Shown here piece by piece: positions 46,257 to 58,697 of a DNA stretch of 64,000 bases; positions within the stretch are counted from its first letter, which is position 1, and each line of letters starts with the position of its first letter. The translations under genes and the position numbers were made by a program. Location: positions 6,566,501-6,630,500 of the forward strand of contig OX359193.1 of the NCBI GenBank assembly GCA_947172415.1, given 5' to 3'. Under the pieces are notes generated by a model. It ran no database searches, was not told the origin of the DNA, and worked only from the letters and a program-made list of their open reading frames with translations. The DNA is from Chondrosia reniformis (taxonomy: Eukaryota; Porifera; Demospongiae; Chondrillida; Chondrillidae).

Positions 46257-46937
46257 CCGGTGTCACTGTAAATTCTATCCCCCCTAAATTTTATCCCCCC
46301 ATGCAGATAAAATATCCCCCTGGGATACTTTATCCTAGGAAAATTTATCCTACCCTAGGAAATTATATCCTAGCTACTCCAGGATATATATCCTAGGATA
46401 TTTTATCTGGGGGATGAAATATACTATATAGGATAGTTTATCCTAATCATTTAGTATATATGAATGTTAATTATTAATAAATAAGTACAAAATACCTAAT
46501 AAAATACATAATCTGTTATGTCGAATGCATGAGATAAGAAAAAATGCTAGAATAATACTTGTCATATGTCATGAAATTACAAAAATAAAATACAATCTGT
46601 TATGTCAAATGCACTGGGAGCAAACCCATAAAATGTCCTTCTCGGAGAATATCCTGTTAGGAATGGCCTCACAAGATTTATGAAACCATCCCTGACGCTT
46701 TTTTATTTTGTCACTTTCCTATTGGCTGAAAATCCTAAAATCGTATCCCTTTTTCAGCCCAATTTAAGGTTCCTTCTTATGTATATCTAAAGGATTTCGT
46801 GATGATATCGTAGAGTATATATAGGATAAATTATCCTAGGGTAGGATAAAATTTCCTAATTTCGTTTATCTGCCGGGATAGTTTATACTATCCGGGCGGA
46901 TAAAATACACGGGGGATAAAATATCCTGTGACACCGG
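46257..46937. mobile_element. ~680-bp inverted-repeat element with CCGGTGTCAC termini
   Basis: The left end CCGGTGTCACTGTAAATTCT reads inverted at the right end (TATCCTGTGACACCGG). Beyond the termini, both sides carry TATCCCCC / GGGGGATA and repeated TATCCTAGGATA-type palindromes. No transposase frame seen, so non-autonomous. Confidence 0.7.
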
Positions 46938-47421
46938 TACCGGTACTATAGCCACTGTGTTTCTGAATACAATATAAAGGCATCGTATATTTTTCCAAAT
47001 TAAAGAGGAAGAGCTAAACCTATTTGCGATCCATCAATTGCAAGTTTACCTGGTCCAGTGGCATGTTTTTAGCTGCTTTTTATCCCATTACAATAATTAC
47101 AATTTCAATTAAAAATTACAATCTGCGCAAAAATAGAATTTAAGCACATTGACAGTATATGCAATCTTTACTTGTATACTGTCAGCTGACATCATCGAAC
47201 ATTTGACAGACCGAGAAAATGGAGCTTCTAGTATACTGTGTTTGAGCACATTGTCGCCATGTTCGTGTAATTATGTTTCACATTTTTGCAGGCAACAGGT
47301 AGCGCCTACCACCACCTACGTATATATACCTATACTTGATTATACAACTTATACTTAGACTATTCAATCTAGGGACACAGTTGAGCACCTGACAGAGAAT
47401 ATTATCTAAAACTTTCGCGAG

Positions 47422-50171
47422 ATGAGGCTAATCTTTATGGACTTGTCGATCAGCATGTGGGTGCTCGTTTCACTGATTCAAGTTGACTCGGCCCTCGGTT
47501 CCTCTCCGAAGTTGACGCTGGGAACCTTCAATACACAACTCTACGAAGGTGCTCATGGATTTCAAGAAAGAAAGGATCTGCTTATTAAAGAGGTGATGCG
47601 CATGGTAGAGATAGTGTAAAATATATTAATTAAACCGGCGAAAATTTATATAAAATCCCGGCCGAGAAGGCCACATATTTTGGTAATTAACTTGCTTCGT
47701 GCAAAGTGCTTTCATGATGCACCCTAACATATATAGAAGTGATGTGTATGGTTAAGTTTCAGTATGCCACTTCTGCATGGTTAGCCTTACCATATGATCA
47801 CCAATCACTTTGTTGTTGGCACTGCCATTTGATATGTATGAAGTTATATATATGTAAAATTAATTGACATTAACCCAATACATATTTCATTCTCAACAAT
47901 TTCAACTGTACATAGTTGAGCACTGGCTTTCCTGTGTTTCCTGAAGTGCTCTGTCTTCAAGAAGTGTTTTCTCTTAGCACACAGCAAGAGATCAGCAATG
48001 GTGTGAAGAGCCAATACCCCTATGTTGCCTCCTTCTTTGACCTCACTGCTGAACCTACTTCTGATGAGACAGCTTGTGAACCAGCTCAGATACAAGCTGC
48101 AGGCACTTGTTTCTTTATTCGGTGCAACTCAGACCCAACAATCACTGAAAATGCTACTAGTGCAACATTCAATTTGCTGGATTGCTATCAGAATCGCTGC
48201 AGAAGTGAATATCTAGCTTTGTCTCAGAGCTGTCTTTCCTGCTTTGCAATATTGGCAGGAAGTGTTAGTGATCCTATAACACACTGCACTACTCGTGTTC
48301 CTAAGAAACAATTTGAAAGTCCTACTGGTCTCATGATACTGAGCAAACGTAGGTTACACAACATTGAGGCACACTATTTCATTTCAAATGTTAGCAATCA
48401 AGAAATCAAAGAAATTTTACCAAGAGGTTACCTAAAAGCCAAGGTATATACTTATGTATACAGTGAATATGAAGACTGATCCTACTGGCAGGCATATGCA
48501 TGAGCATCACAGGATCAAATTACAGGTTTCATATGGTGTGAAATCTATTTGAAACTTCTTGAATAGCCAGGTTTCAAAGGGTGCTCAAGAATGTGCTAAC
48601 AGATTAATTTCACGGGTTTCAAGTTTTAACAGCCCCCTTTCCGAGTTTTATACATACTTACATACCTTTTGAAACCTGGCAGTTCATAGAGTTTCAAATA
48701 GGTTTCATTTCTTCTGAAACCTGATATTTGATCCTGTGCATGTGTTCCAAGTATATGTCCAGACTTCCCTTTCCTATAGCGTTGTACATACGTATGGTAA
48801 CTGCCTTATTTATATAGGAGGCTAGTTGCAGTTTCTTGTATTATATTTCATGAAAGGTTAATAAGCACAGCCTATAAGTACTAAAGACAATGGTGAAAAT
48901 ATGAATATGAATCGATATCATTCTTCATGTGTACGTAGCCTGGACTGTGTATAAACATACAAAAGTGGTAATTACATGTTTGCGAAAATTCTAATTATAT
49001 CAATACTCTAGACTAAGTGAATATTTAGAAAATTAAACATAACTATAGCCTGCTAAGTTATAATAATAGTACATGTGTATATATGTGTATATAGTCAAAC
49101 ATTGTTATGAGTGTATTGTGTATGTTTGTAGGTTGGTACTCTGGATATTGTGTGTACACACCTATCAGCCATCATTGATGTTGGAGGCGTTCCTAATGGT
49201 ACGTATACAGTATAATGGGTTAACAATAACTTACTGTATGTAATTCCTCCAAATTTGCATGTATCTGCAGTTGCTTCAGAAAGATTCCAGACAAACAGTG
49301 AACAACAACTGGATGAGGTCTTCACATTACTGAAACTTGTCGAGCAGAAAGCAAGCATTGTACTCTTGGGAGATTTTAACCATGGACCTGCAGTTCATTC
49401 ACTTGACTGGGAAGCACCCTTCAACTTTGGCCTGATGCATGCCCGGGGACTAGTCAGTGTCAATGCACTGTGGTGTGCTGAGTGCACTTACTGTAGTGAT
49501 AATCCTCTTTATGATATCAAATCCAATGGAAAGGAATGGATATTAGATCACATTTATTTTCCTTATACCTGGATTCCTAAAATCAGAAGAGTGTGGGTAC
49601 GTAATTAAGTGTATTTACAAATGTATAAATCATGTTATGTATATAGTCTAAGAGTAAAGTTTTATACTTTTTGCATGACATAATGTTTTAAATTATGACT
49701 CTTTGACATTTAGTTTACAAATATATAGTGCTCTAAATGTGACATAATGCAGGATTAATTCTCAGCCTATATGAAACCTATATTTGAAACTTGAGGCATG
49801 AAGATATGAATATGGAAATTGTCTGATAAAAGACATGAATGATACTAATCTAGTGAATATAGTTAAGTACCCAATTAAGCCTAGCTGTTCAAAGGTTTCA
49901 AGCTATAGGAAATCTATTTGGTCCTGTGATATAACATATATACTCACCTTATCCTCATTATTTGCAGAGAAACATGGTAACTGAACGTACTCCATGGCCA
50001 TCTGGACTTCCACTTTCAGACCACTACGGTGTTGCCTGTGAAGTGAGAATTAGAAGACCATGGCCATCCTTAAGGAAAGTCTGTTCTTCAAGTAAATTCA
50101 TTGGGAAAACAGTACCGTTTGCAACACAAGATGACATCGCCGACCAGTTGGAAAGGATTTGCCCAGTTTAG
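47422..50171 (+). CDS. Secreted endonuclease/exonuclease/phosphatase-fold phosphodiesterase (431 aa)
   Basis: Exons 47422-47592, 47916-48443, 49132-49198, 49271-49596, 49968-50171; in frame. An N-terminal hydrophobic segment (SISMWVLVSLIQVDSALG) looks like a signal peptide or anchor. The full metal-dependent EEP catalytic set is visible: Asn in GTFNTQL, Glu in LCLQEV, His in CTHLSA, Asp/Asn in LLGDFNHGP and Asp-His in LSDHYGVA. Members hydrolyse phosphodiester bonds in lipids (sphingomyelinases) or DNA (DNase I); the substrate cannot be told from sequence alone. An insertion rich in Cys (DCYQNRCRSE..CLSCFA) between the Glu and His motifs is consistent with disulfides in an extracellular protein. 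Convergent with PAAF1. Confidence 0.85.
48512..48734. mobile_element. 223-bp inverted-repeat element (GGATCAAAT termini), copy 1
   Basis: Begins GGATCAAATTACAGGTTTC and ends GAAACCTGATATTTGATCC. Internal GAAACCTATTTGAAAC-like arms face each other. A second copy is at 63091-63306 and a remnant near 49757-49934. Inside an intron of the EEP-fold gene. Confidence 0.8.
49757..49934. mobile_element. Degraded copy of the GGATCAAAT element
   Basis: Retains GAAACCTATATTTGAAAC on one side and GGTTTCAAGCTATAGGAAAT followed by ATTTGGTCCTGTG on the other, similar to copies at 48.5 and 63.1 kb. Confidence 0.5.
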
Positions 50172-50478
50172 CCAGACTTGCATAGCTCTATCACCAAGAT
50201 CATTATTTCTAATCTTTTTCTTAATTCCAAAATTTAAATTTGTTAACAAATTATGTTGCTGATGTTCAAGAAATAAATATCATTATATTAACCGTACATC
50301 TTATACGTATACATATTAAATGCTTCATATAAACTCTGCATGTATTGGGTAGAGTATGTATATTATTATGTTTCTCAATATAGTTTGTATGTGCTATTAA
50401 TGAATATATAAATGCATTTCTATTATACTATAAATCATATGCATAAGTACATACATTAAGTTAATAAAATGACTGTTC

Positions 50479-53400
50479 TTATTCAAAATTGTACATTCTG
50501 ATACATCCATCCCGACCAGCAGTCCATAGGGATTGGCCGTGCTTAACAACAGCCGTCACTCTGTCATATTCAGGACCACTCAGTTTAGTGACATCACAGT
50601 CTTCACTTTTACAGTGATCCAAATGGTATATGATGCAATCACCCTCTACTGCCATGATAATATAATGCATGGAGAAAGGGATAATTACTGGAAAGTATTA
50701 TGCCCAAAATACATAAATGGAGGTATATATATATACATATTATATATAAGTACAAAAAGATAGGCAAATACAACAGTAACTGAATGTGTGCATTGGAGAA
50801 CAGGAACATATTCACATTTTGTATATTTGAAAGAAATACTTAACTGCATACATATTTTTAGTATGGATTAACTCTATAACATACGTACAAATTGTGATAA
50901 CCCACCAATTACAATATATACTACAAACCTGTAGTGAAGATGCATTTCCGGTCAGTTATCATTTGTAAGTTTGATATTTCTGAGGATGTTAACATACTTT
51001 TGACCACATTCCTAGAGACAAATATTTAACATTTAACAATACTAACATATGTAAGTGTAGAGTATATATACATAAGTATAAACTACATATATACATAATA
51101 TGTATACATGGGTACAGTACATATTATATATAATATAGCTTGCCTGTGATTTCTCAGGTCCACTTCAAAGAGCTCTCCTCCTGCCGAACCACACACAAGG
51201 GAAGTGTCACTTGAGAAACAGCAACATGAAAGACTGGTACCAAATGGATTTTGTAATATCTGCAGTAGTAACAAACTTAATATTTTCATATGTTATGCAA
51301 TACATGTGAGTGTGAAGTGAGTGTGAAGTGAGTGTGAAGTGAGTGTGAAGTGAGTGTGAAGTGAGTGTGAAGTGAGTGTGAAGTGAGTGTGAAGTGAGTA
51401 TGAAGTGAGTGTGAAGTGAGTGTGTAGTGAGTGTGAAGAAGACAAAGACTCCCATGGTCACTAATGAAGTGTGGAATTCCCAGAAATGCTATCTGGCCCA
51501 GTGGAGAAAGGGAGAAAATAACCCTAACTGTGTGTCAGAAGCTCTTTGGTTTGCCCTATGTCATTAATCTGAGAAAAATGTGTTTCAGTCTATTGTCTTA
51601 TGAATATCTCCAAAAGGCTACAGATAACCTAGTTAATAAGTGCACCTCTAGTCCAGTTGCAACATCTCTTACTGACACCACGCCACTTTCAGATGTGCTA
51701 CAAAAGATTTTTCCTGAAGTGCCATATTCATCAGCTACAGTTTAAGAACCATGAATGTGATTAGATGAGGATTATTGGGAATATATACACAACTCTTTTG
51801 CACTTTCTCTACCTCTCTCTCTTGTCTGCCCCAAACAACTCTCCATCACAGCACAGGAAGTGAGAGGCGAGTCCTGATCTGCCACATTGCGCAAGTACCT
51901 ACCTCCCCCACACTCCCACAATCTGGCTGTGCCATCGTCAGAGACAGCTGCAGATGGTTAGACAATTAAAAACAGTAGGTATCATCTTTAGAGAGGCTCA
52001 TGGGTCTCCTTACAAACCATCTTTAGGCACTAATGAATGTCAACAGATGTGTCCCTTCAAATGACAAAATAGTTACATTATTATTGATAGAATAGAGCTG
52101 TACATGTTCACAAATAACTGAATTGAGGCCAACAGAAGACCTTAATCAGGGGACAACACAAGAAGGTCCTATTTACTGTTGATTCAAAGGGTAAACTGAT
52201 TTATAGGGTGACTGGCCAGAAAGAGAGATTGCAACATGTTATGCAATACTAACTAAATTACCACAACTCATTAGAGCACATTATGGTAGACTCACATATA
52301 AAGTTTCTTCCTTTGTCAATCAGACACATATCAGTGATCCCTGTACATGGAACAATGTGGGCAAACAAGATGAGGCTACAATTCACTTGTATTTTATGAC
52401 CAACCTCTTTTATGTCCTGTAAACACTCTGGAACAGGAGCCATCTCTAGTGGACCATATCTTCAGCTGAAAGTCAGCTCCACCTGACAACACAACCACTC
52501 CAGAAGGAAAGAACTTGCAGCAAGTGGCATCCAGAGCATGTCCCTCAAAAGAACGCTTTTAGGGGGAAATAGTGCATACATTCACAAATGAACAATATTG
52601 GAACAGGATTTATTTATTTTCCTTTCCTATTTCTATGTTATTCTATGAGAAATGATGTTCTATGTCCGCATAACACTGCAATAAAAGCATACCCTAGTAT
52701 CTCCTGTAGTAGCGTCCCAAACCCACACAGATCCATCAACTGAGGATGCCAGCCCCAACTCACCACTGGGAGACACATCAATATCACATATCTAAGATCA
52801 CACAAATATGCATGCATCAAGTTTGCAGATTTTTCATGCGTGTTAAACTGGGTTAAGACACAAGATATATAAGCATCTGTTGGTGTGGTGCACTCTAATC
52901 ATGATATTGATATTGATATAAGCAACTTGATTTCACATATACCCCATAGTTGGGAAAGGTAAAAGTTGTCTGCATCAACTTAAGAATACTGCACGATTTG
53001 CAAACCTTTTTATGATGCAAATCAATAGTTCTCTGGGGTGAGAGAAACGAGGTACATATTCCTGTTCTGTTGTGAAGTACCTTAACAGAATCCTATAGGA
53101 GGGCATCTAACAGTCACTTGTAATCAACATCCAATAGGAAAACAATCATAAGTGGTTAAACTAGTAAAATGGAGCTGGAAGACAATTACTGTACATACAC
53201 AATTCTTAAACTAAATGATCTTATTTTGTCTGCCATATGTACCTGGTCACGGTGGAGAATTTCAAATCCATCTTCCTCCTGTACTCTAAAACTATGGTTC
53301 TGATTGGAAATACTCCCATGAACACTCCTTTGGTTGCCTGGCAACAAATATCACCGACTGCTTAAGCACATACTAACAAGTCACTCAGTATCAGTGTCAA

Positions 53401-54012
53401 GTCATTATTATACTGGTACACCTCTCTTAGCCACACATGGCTACTTTACAGGGAGCCCAGTGAAGTGGTACAACGACTAGTTTGTTGCATAATCAAAAGC
53501 TATATATTCTCATTAGAATAGTAGCTACATATGATATTACAGGCATACACACATGTACATGACTGACATCAGATTTAGGGGATGTCCCCTTAGCCTCATT
53601 ATACAGTACATTCATAGCATAATATACGTATACTCCCACTTCACAGTTCCTATATAACTACCCTAATTACTTTAGCAGTAGTTGGCTATTAGTCAAATAA
53701 AAAGTTTACATTATATATATTCCTCAGATATGAATGAGATTATAAAAGTAGTTGAACACTGCACGTGGCCAGACACTTACCTGGTGTTCTCAAACTGACC
53801 CAGACTTTGCCGCCTTCGTCTCTGTACACATGTGAGCATCACTTACAGGTGAAACCAATTCTTAGTACTTAGGACAGCTATAAATGCCCTTCAATACTGA
53901 GTCGTACAACACGCAAACATCATACCACATTTGTATGCACATGGTCTTACTGTAAAACTGCTTTCCAGTTGGGCTGAATATCCAAATGAGAAATTGACCT
54001 TTCTTCCGCCAT
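50479..54012 (-). CDS. PAAF1: PAAF1 (proteasomal ATPase-associated factor 1), WD40, 356 aa
   Basis: PAAF1 is a 19S proteasome chaperone that binds the Rpt ATPases (yeast Rpn14). Exons (minus): 53951-54012, 53781-53821, 53243-53337, 53006-53080, 52693-52791, 52405-52555, 52296-52340, 51903-51947, 51646-51734, 51144-51259, 50929-51011, 50479-50648; the sum is in frame. Start MAEERSISHLDIQPNWKAVL parallels the human IQSDWAQAL region. WD repeats: SPSGELGLASSVDGSVWVWD, CCKFFPSGVVVLSGGADFQL, SVSDDGTARLWECG, CCCFSSDTSLVCGSAGGELF, WTAGRDGCIRMYNFE at the C-terminus. Human PAAF1 is 392 aa with the same order. The intron after 51144 uses a GC donor. The 51646 donor (GTGCAC) is chosen because it restores frame. 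Confidence 0.92.
51305..51440 (+). repeat. 11-bp tandem repeat, ~12 copies
   Basis: Unit GTGTGAAGTGA, nearly perfect, in a PAAF1 intron directly upstream of copy C of the hammerhead-like element. Confidence 0.9.
51456..51555 (+). mobile_element. Short element with hammerhead-like core, copy C
   Basis: GGTCA-CTAATGA (51456-51467), GGAATTCC(C), GAAA (51483-51486), TGCTATC, TGGCC (51494-51498), then CCAGTGGAGAAAGGGAGAAAA. One core base (G for the fifth position) is changed to A. In a PAAF1 intron, antisense to that gene. Confidence 0.6.
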
Positions 54013-54912
54013 TTTAGTAGGAATTGGGGAACCCCCTAGGGGAGCCAGCTAATAATCCTAGTCTGATATGTGCCTATAATTTAGCTCAGCAATCTCGAGC
54101 ACTGTGCTCCACTCAGTTTCGTGTACTCTGGTCGAAATTACATTTACCAGAAGATATGAATCTTTTTTGCTTCTCTGGTGGTACGGCCGTTTGTGTGATC
54201 TACCATATGATAGATGATTCGTCGTGTATCCAGTTTTCACGGTAGATAGATATCGATCTATCTATATTCCATTAGACTCGTAGATCTAGAATGGGAGTAT
54301 TCTTTAATTGGTTTATATATAATACGCATATTACAACAAACTCAAATAATACAAGCTATATTGGTAAATATACATACAGTGTAATACCCTAAAATGTTCC
54401 TATTATAAAGAGTTTAAATGTTATAGCAGTTTGAGTTTGTTGATTTTAGAGCTCTAGATCTGTTCAGATCCTCAGTTCATGATCACCATATATAGATGTA
54501 TATAGATCTATAATGGGAGTATTCTTTGGCTTATATATAATACGTATATATGACCTTCATAGTAATGTGCTAGTTAAATGTTTGAATAAATTTACAACAA
54601 ACTCAACTATGTAAATGCAAATAAACATTATATTGGGAAATATGCCTATATAAAGAGTTTAAATGTTATAGCAGTTACAGTTTGTTGATTTTAGAGCTCT
54701 GTTCAGATTCTCAGTTCACAATCACCACGTAGCACACAGCTGAAGAAATATAGACTTGTGTTACAACATGCATATTGCTGGTATAACATGCAACTTATAG
54801 TACATGGTTATTGGTTATTATACGTTTGTCGTTTGATGCACTACCTGCCTATCTAAGTGACTACATACATAGACTATTATACATTCATTGAACTGTACAA
54901 TGACTCAGACCT
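54013..54912. other. PAAF1 upstream spacer with a ~230-bp tandem duplication
   Basis: Two copies of a segment (about 54288-54490 and 54516-54728) share GGGAGTATTCTTT, TTACAACAAACTCAA and GCAGTT(T/A)(G/C)AGTTTGTTGATT blocks. Each copy also has an internal inverted pair CAACAAACTCAAA / TTTGAGTTTGTTG. A short + frame at 54024-54245 has no supporting signature. Confidence 0.6.
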
Positions 54913-57900
54913 CTATGGCTGTATATTTGTCAGATGGACTGATGTATGTAGTACACTTACACTGGTCTCGCATCTTTCTCCTGTATATCCGGGAGGGCAG
55001 GCACATTCACATTTCCTTGATATCAGCCACTGTCTTATACATGTGCCTCCATTTTTACATATATTAGTAACACAGTCTCCATATTCTAAACATTCAAGAG
55101 TATGGCACATATATAGATACTCTAGATAGATGGATGGTTAGATAGCTAGATGGATCTAAATCCTATCCAAGTCTTACCCTCTTCAGCACATGTTGGACCT
55201 GTGTATCCATAATCACATTTACATACGTTATGATCCACACATACTCCATGTTCGCAAGCAGGATAACAGCCAGCTATATACAGAATGAGACAGTATGAAT
55301 ATCATTAGCCAGTTTAAATTTTCCTTACCACATCAATATATTGGACAAAAGAACACCAATCTACAATAGCTATGCATGCGTAATTACCTTTTTCTGAGCA
55401 ATCAGAGCCAGTAAATCCAGCAGGACACATGCATGTATTAGCTGCAGTACAGTTTCCACAGTTTTTGCAAGGTGGTGAACATAATCCTATATACAGATTG
55501 AATTTTTGTGATGAAACTTATGCTTTCAAGCTATACAAAGGAACATTTCAAAAGAGAGTAGTCCAGATATATGATTCATGCATACAATCACCTCCTTCTG
55601 GTCCAGCTGGGTAGGTAGTATCAAGGTCTATAGTGAATGCTCTTCCCTTTTTATCAACTCCACAGAATACAAATTTGTATTCAACTGTTGGCAAGAAGTA
55701 TCTTCCTTCAAAATAGCTACCGCAGCGAGTAATAGGTATTTCCATGATAACAGAACCATTTATGGCTATTGCTTTTAGAGTTGCAGGTTCAGTTTCAGAC
55801 AGGTCATCAAGGCGTTCTGAGAATACTAGAACTGGAACTTCTGCTGTGGTAACTGGAGGATTCTTAGCTGTGTAATATACATCTTCGTCCTCGTCATATA
55901 TGATATGCTCAACAGCAACATCAAATCTTATATCTTGTGTCTGCCTTATTTCTGCTTCCCCACTCAAAATACAGACAATCCATGAGCCATCTTTGAAGGA
56001 GGTTCCAGGGACATTGAAGATATTCAGACTTGTCAAGGTCTGATCAAATACAACAACACCATCGGGATCTTGTATTGTAATACGTGCAGACGAACCCCTG
56101 GCAGGGTTAAGGGAGAATGTAAGTGATTCAGTCAGGCATGAGACCTCCACTGAAGCACAACCTCCTGTACCTACACTGGCATTAAAATCCTGGATTATAT
56201 CGTCATTACCACACAGCCTAGCACCAGTCACTTGAGTGATATTGGCAAGTTCTGCAAATCCTGCTAGATCATTAATCTGAAAGCCATTTGTGGCCTCCGC
56301 TACCCTTCTGTAATTAAGAAAATCTGTACCACAGCCTGTTCTGGTAAAAATGAAGTGCACACAAGCACCCAGCTCAAATGCTGCTTGAATAACTTCATCA
56401 GTGCGGCTAGCATCTTTAGCAGAAGCATCCGTGAGGACAATAACACTGCCTCCCTGTGATGATAGGCTGAGTCCATTTAGAATACCAGCCATACCTAGCT
56501 CAGGACAGTCTCCTCCTCCATTAGCTGATATAGCATTAACAGCTGCACTGAGCTGAGCCAATTCAGTTGCAGAAGTTGCAGAGTACTTTACTGGAGTGCC
56601 CACAGCTATATAAATATATATATATACAAATACATTCAAGATGTGTTAAACAGTGCATGGTATACTGTAATATATATTACTAATGCTTATCTGCCATCTG
56701 TTTATCAAAATATACAGCATGTGTGAAACAATAATAATACTATTTATATACATATTAACAGGAAAATGGTGTTTTTATATTATTCATGTAAATGAGGACA
56801 GGATTGCTTAAGATTGCTAGTACTCTCAGATGTGTATGGACTTGATCCATATATATATACTTTGCTTGTCTAAAGAGGACATACACCTATAGACACCTTA
56901 TATTTAATCACAGTATGACATACTTGGATCATTGAAAGTTGTTAAGATGTAATCTGATACAGCAAATTCAGTTGATGAAACAAACAAATTAATTATATTT
57001 TGGACAGCGGCGATTTCACTAGACATGCTTCCAGTATCATCAACTACAAATGCCAGGGAGAGAGAGGTCCCTTCCAAACCAAATATACAAGCCTGGTGTT
57101 CTGGTGACAAGCTTGCAAGAAAAGTTTTGATTGCACTACCAACACCTGTCATTTTTGTTTGCAGACTGAGTATCTGTCCGTACAAATCTCTGATGGTATT
57201 CTTGTCTGCTCCTGCATTCAATGCAGATGTCAGCTCCACTGATAGGCTAATCAAATTGGCACTAGCCAGTTCAGCAGCAGCTGTCCTGGTGCAATTAACC
57301 ACAGCATAATGAATTATTTCAGCAAAGGCCTTATTGAAGGATCTTTCTCGTTCAGCAGTATCAGTTAAGCCCAGTAACGTTAGGAGTTCTTTATAAAGAT
57401 CATTTGCAGAGGTACTAGTACTTGGACTTCCAGTCAGAGCACACAGAATAAAGCTTGTGGAAAACTCATATATCTCTTCTCTTACAGTGGCATAATAGTT
57501 GCTGACTGTTGCAGCACAAGTGCTCTGTGTACCTATAGAAGTATAAACATTGTTGTCATGACTATATATACGTAGTTATAAATAGTTAGGAAGGCCTAAT
57601 TACATTCATTATATACATAATACCAGCAGTCTACATACTGTACATATATCTATGTATATTCACATGTATTACGTACGTATGTACTTGATACACATAAATT
57701 AAGGTATGCATAAGAAATGGATTATAATAGGTGACAAAGGAGGTAAAATAAACTAACTCAGTCGCACACATATATAAAGATCCACCTCATGTATATATGT
57801 ACATATTATTTTTTTAATTACGTATATAATTTTGCATCACAGAGATCTTACTTGGACAAGTACTAAGGTCTACTGGAGGTAGTACTTCATTTTCCTTAGG

Positions 57901-58697
57901 GTTGATGCACACAGTAAAGGAATCGCAACAGTGCTCCTCAACTGCATTAACAGGCTCATGGCAATATTTCACAGTGATGCAAACCCTATCTTTATTGCAA
58001 GTGTAAGGATTATATGTGTGAACAATTGGTCCAAAAGGTCCGATGATGCTTTGATCGCCACTGTCCTCTTTACCATCATCCCAGGATATTGTCCATCTGT
58101 ATATATATATATATGTAATACATACAGTGTATGCGTATTAACATACATATTGTGCTTATGCTATCGGATATATATAATTATATATATATAGTACACATAC
58201 GTATATATGGAAAACCTTGTGTTCAAGTTATTATCATAAATATGACTCTTTCTCTGCTATTTATATATAATATACGTATATACTATATATACCTAAAATG
58301 TCTGTTGAAATTGCTGCAGCCTCCATAGTCCACAATAACAGCGACTTGCACTTGGCAAATACCAAATGGCTGAACAGCTGATCCTCTAGGGTTGCCATAT
58401 TCATCAAATGGGTAAACAAGCTTTGGCCCACAACACTCCAGATCCTTCCCTGTATTTCATGACATAGCATATACATAATAATAGACTTAGACAAAATTAA
58501 TGATTTAAATAATAAAAATGTCTATAACAGCTTTATATTTTAACAAATATATTTGCATTCAGCTATACATATATATATACGTAGAGTATGTGCCATGTCA
58601 GCTTACCATAAGGATAGCTTGCTAATGACTTTTTTGCTGGAGCTGCCATGACTAAAGCCAGCCATGCAGCTGCATTGATGAGTAAAAGCTGCCTCAT
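54913..58697 (-). CDS. Secreted vWA-EGF protein, hemicentin/matrix-like (839 aa)
   Basis: Exons (minus): 58607-58697, 58293-58449, 57852-58096, 56924-57532, 55592-56605, 55388-55486, 55178-55273, 54913-55121; in frame. Signal peptide MRQLLLINAAAWLALVMAAP. Next comes a Cys-rich N-terminal region (LECCGPKLVYPFDEYGNPRG, VEEHCCDSF), an Ala-rich helical stretch, and a von Willebrand A domain with a MIDAS-like AFVVDDTGSMSSE, GGGDCPELGMAGI and VIVLTDASAKD, interrupted by one intron. A beta-rich region follows that resembles the segment after the hemicentin vWA. The C-terminus has three EGF modules (CMCPAGFTGSDC; CKCDYGYTGPTC; CECACPPGYTGERC). No membrane helix was seen, so probably extracellular matrix or soluble. 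All domain-border introns are phase 1, as in shuffled modules. Orthology to a named gene is not claimed. Confidence 0.88.

Larger units (their letters stand above)
43449..47421. other. Gene-poor, element-rich region
   Basis: No exon chain is supported. Short Lys-rich frames at about 43832-44173 and 44378-44560, and a 158-codon minus frame at 44805-45281, show no family signature that I recognise and are left uncalled. The region contains an imperfect ~65-bp duplication (43892-44020) and several inverted-repeat elements described separately. Confidence 0.6.

Noticed and set aside
51207..51461. Minus-strand frame of repeated Ser-Leu-His-Thr-His
   Set aside because: 11-bp tandem repeat in a PAAF1 intron. 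Only the adjoining segment 51144-51259 is a real exon.
51464..51745. 93-codon plus-strand frame
   Set aside because: Overlaps copy C of the short element and, antisense, a PAAF1 exon (51646-51734) that fits frame and family. No plus-strand family match.
54024..54245. 73-codon plus-strand frame upstream of PAAF1
   Set aside because: No splice context, no motif, and it lies opposite the PAAF1 start region.
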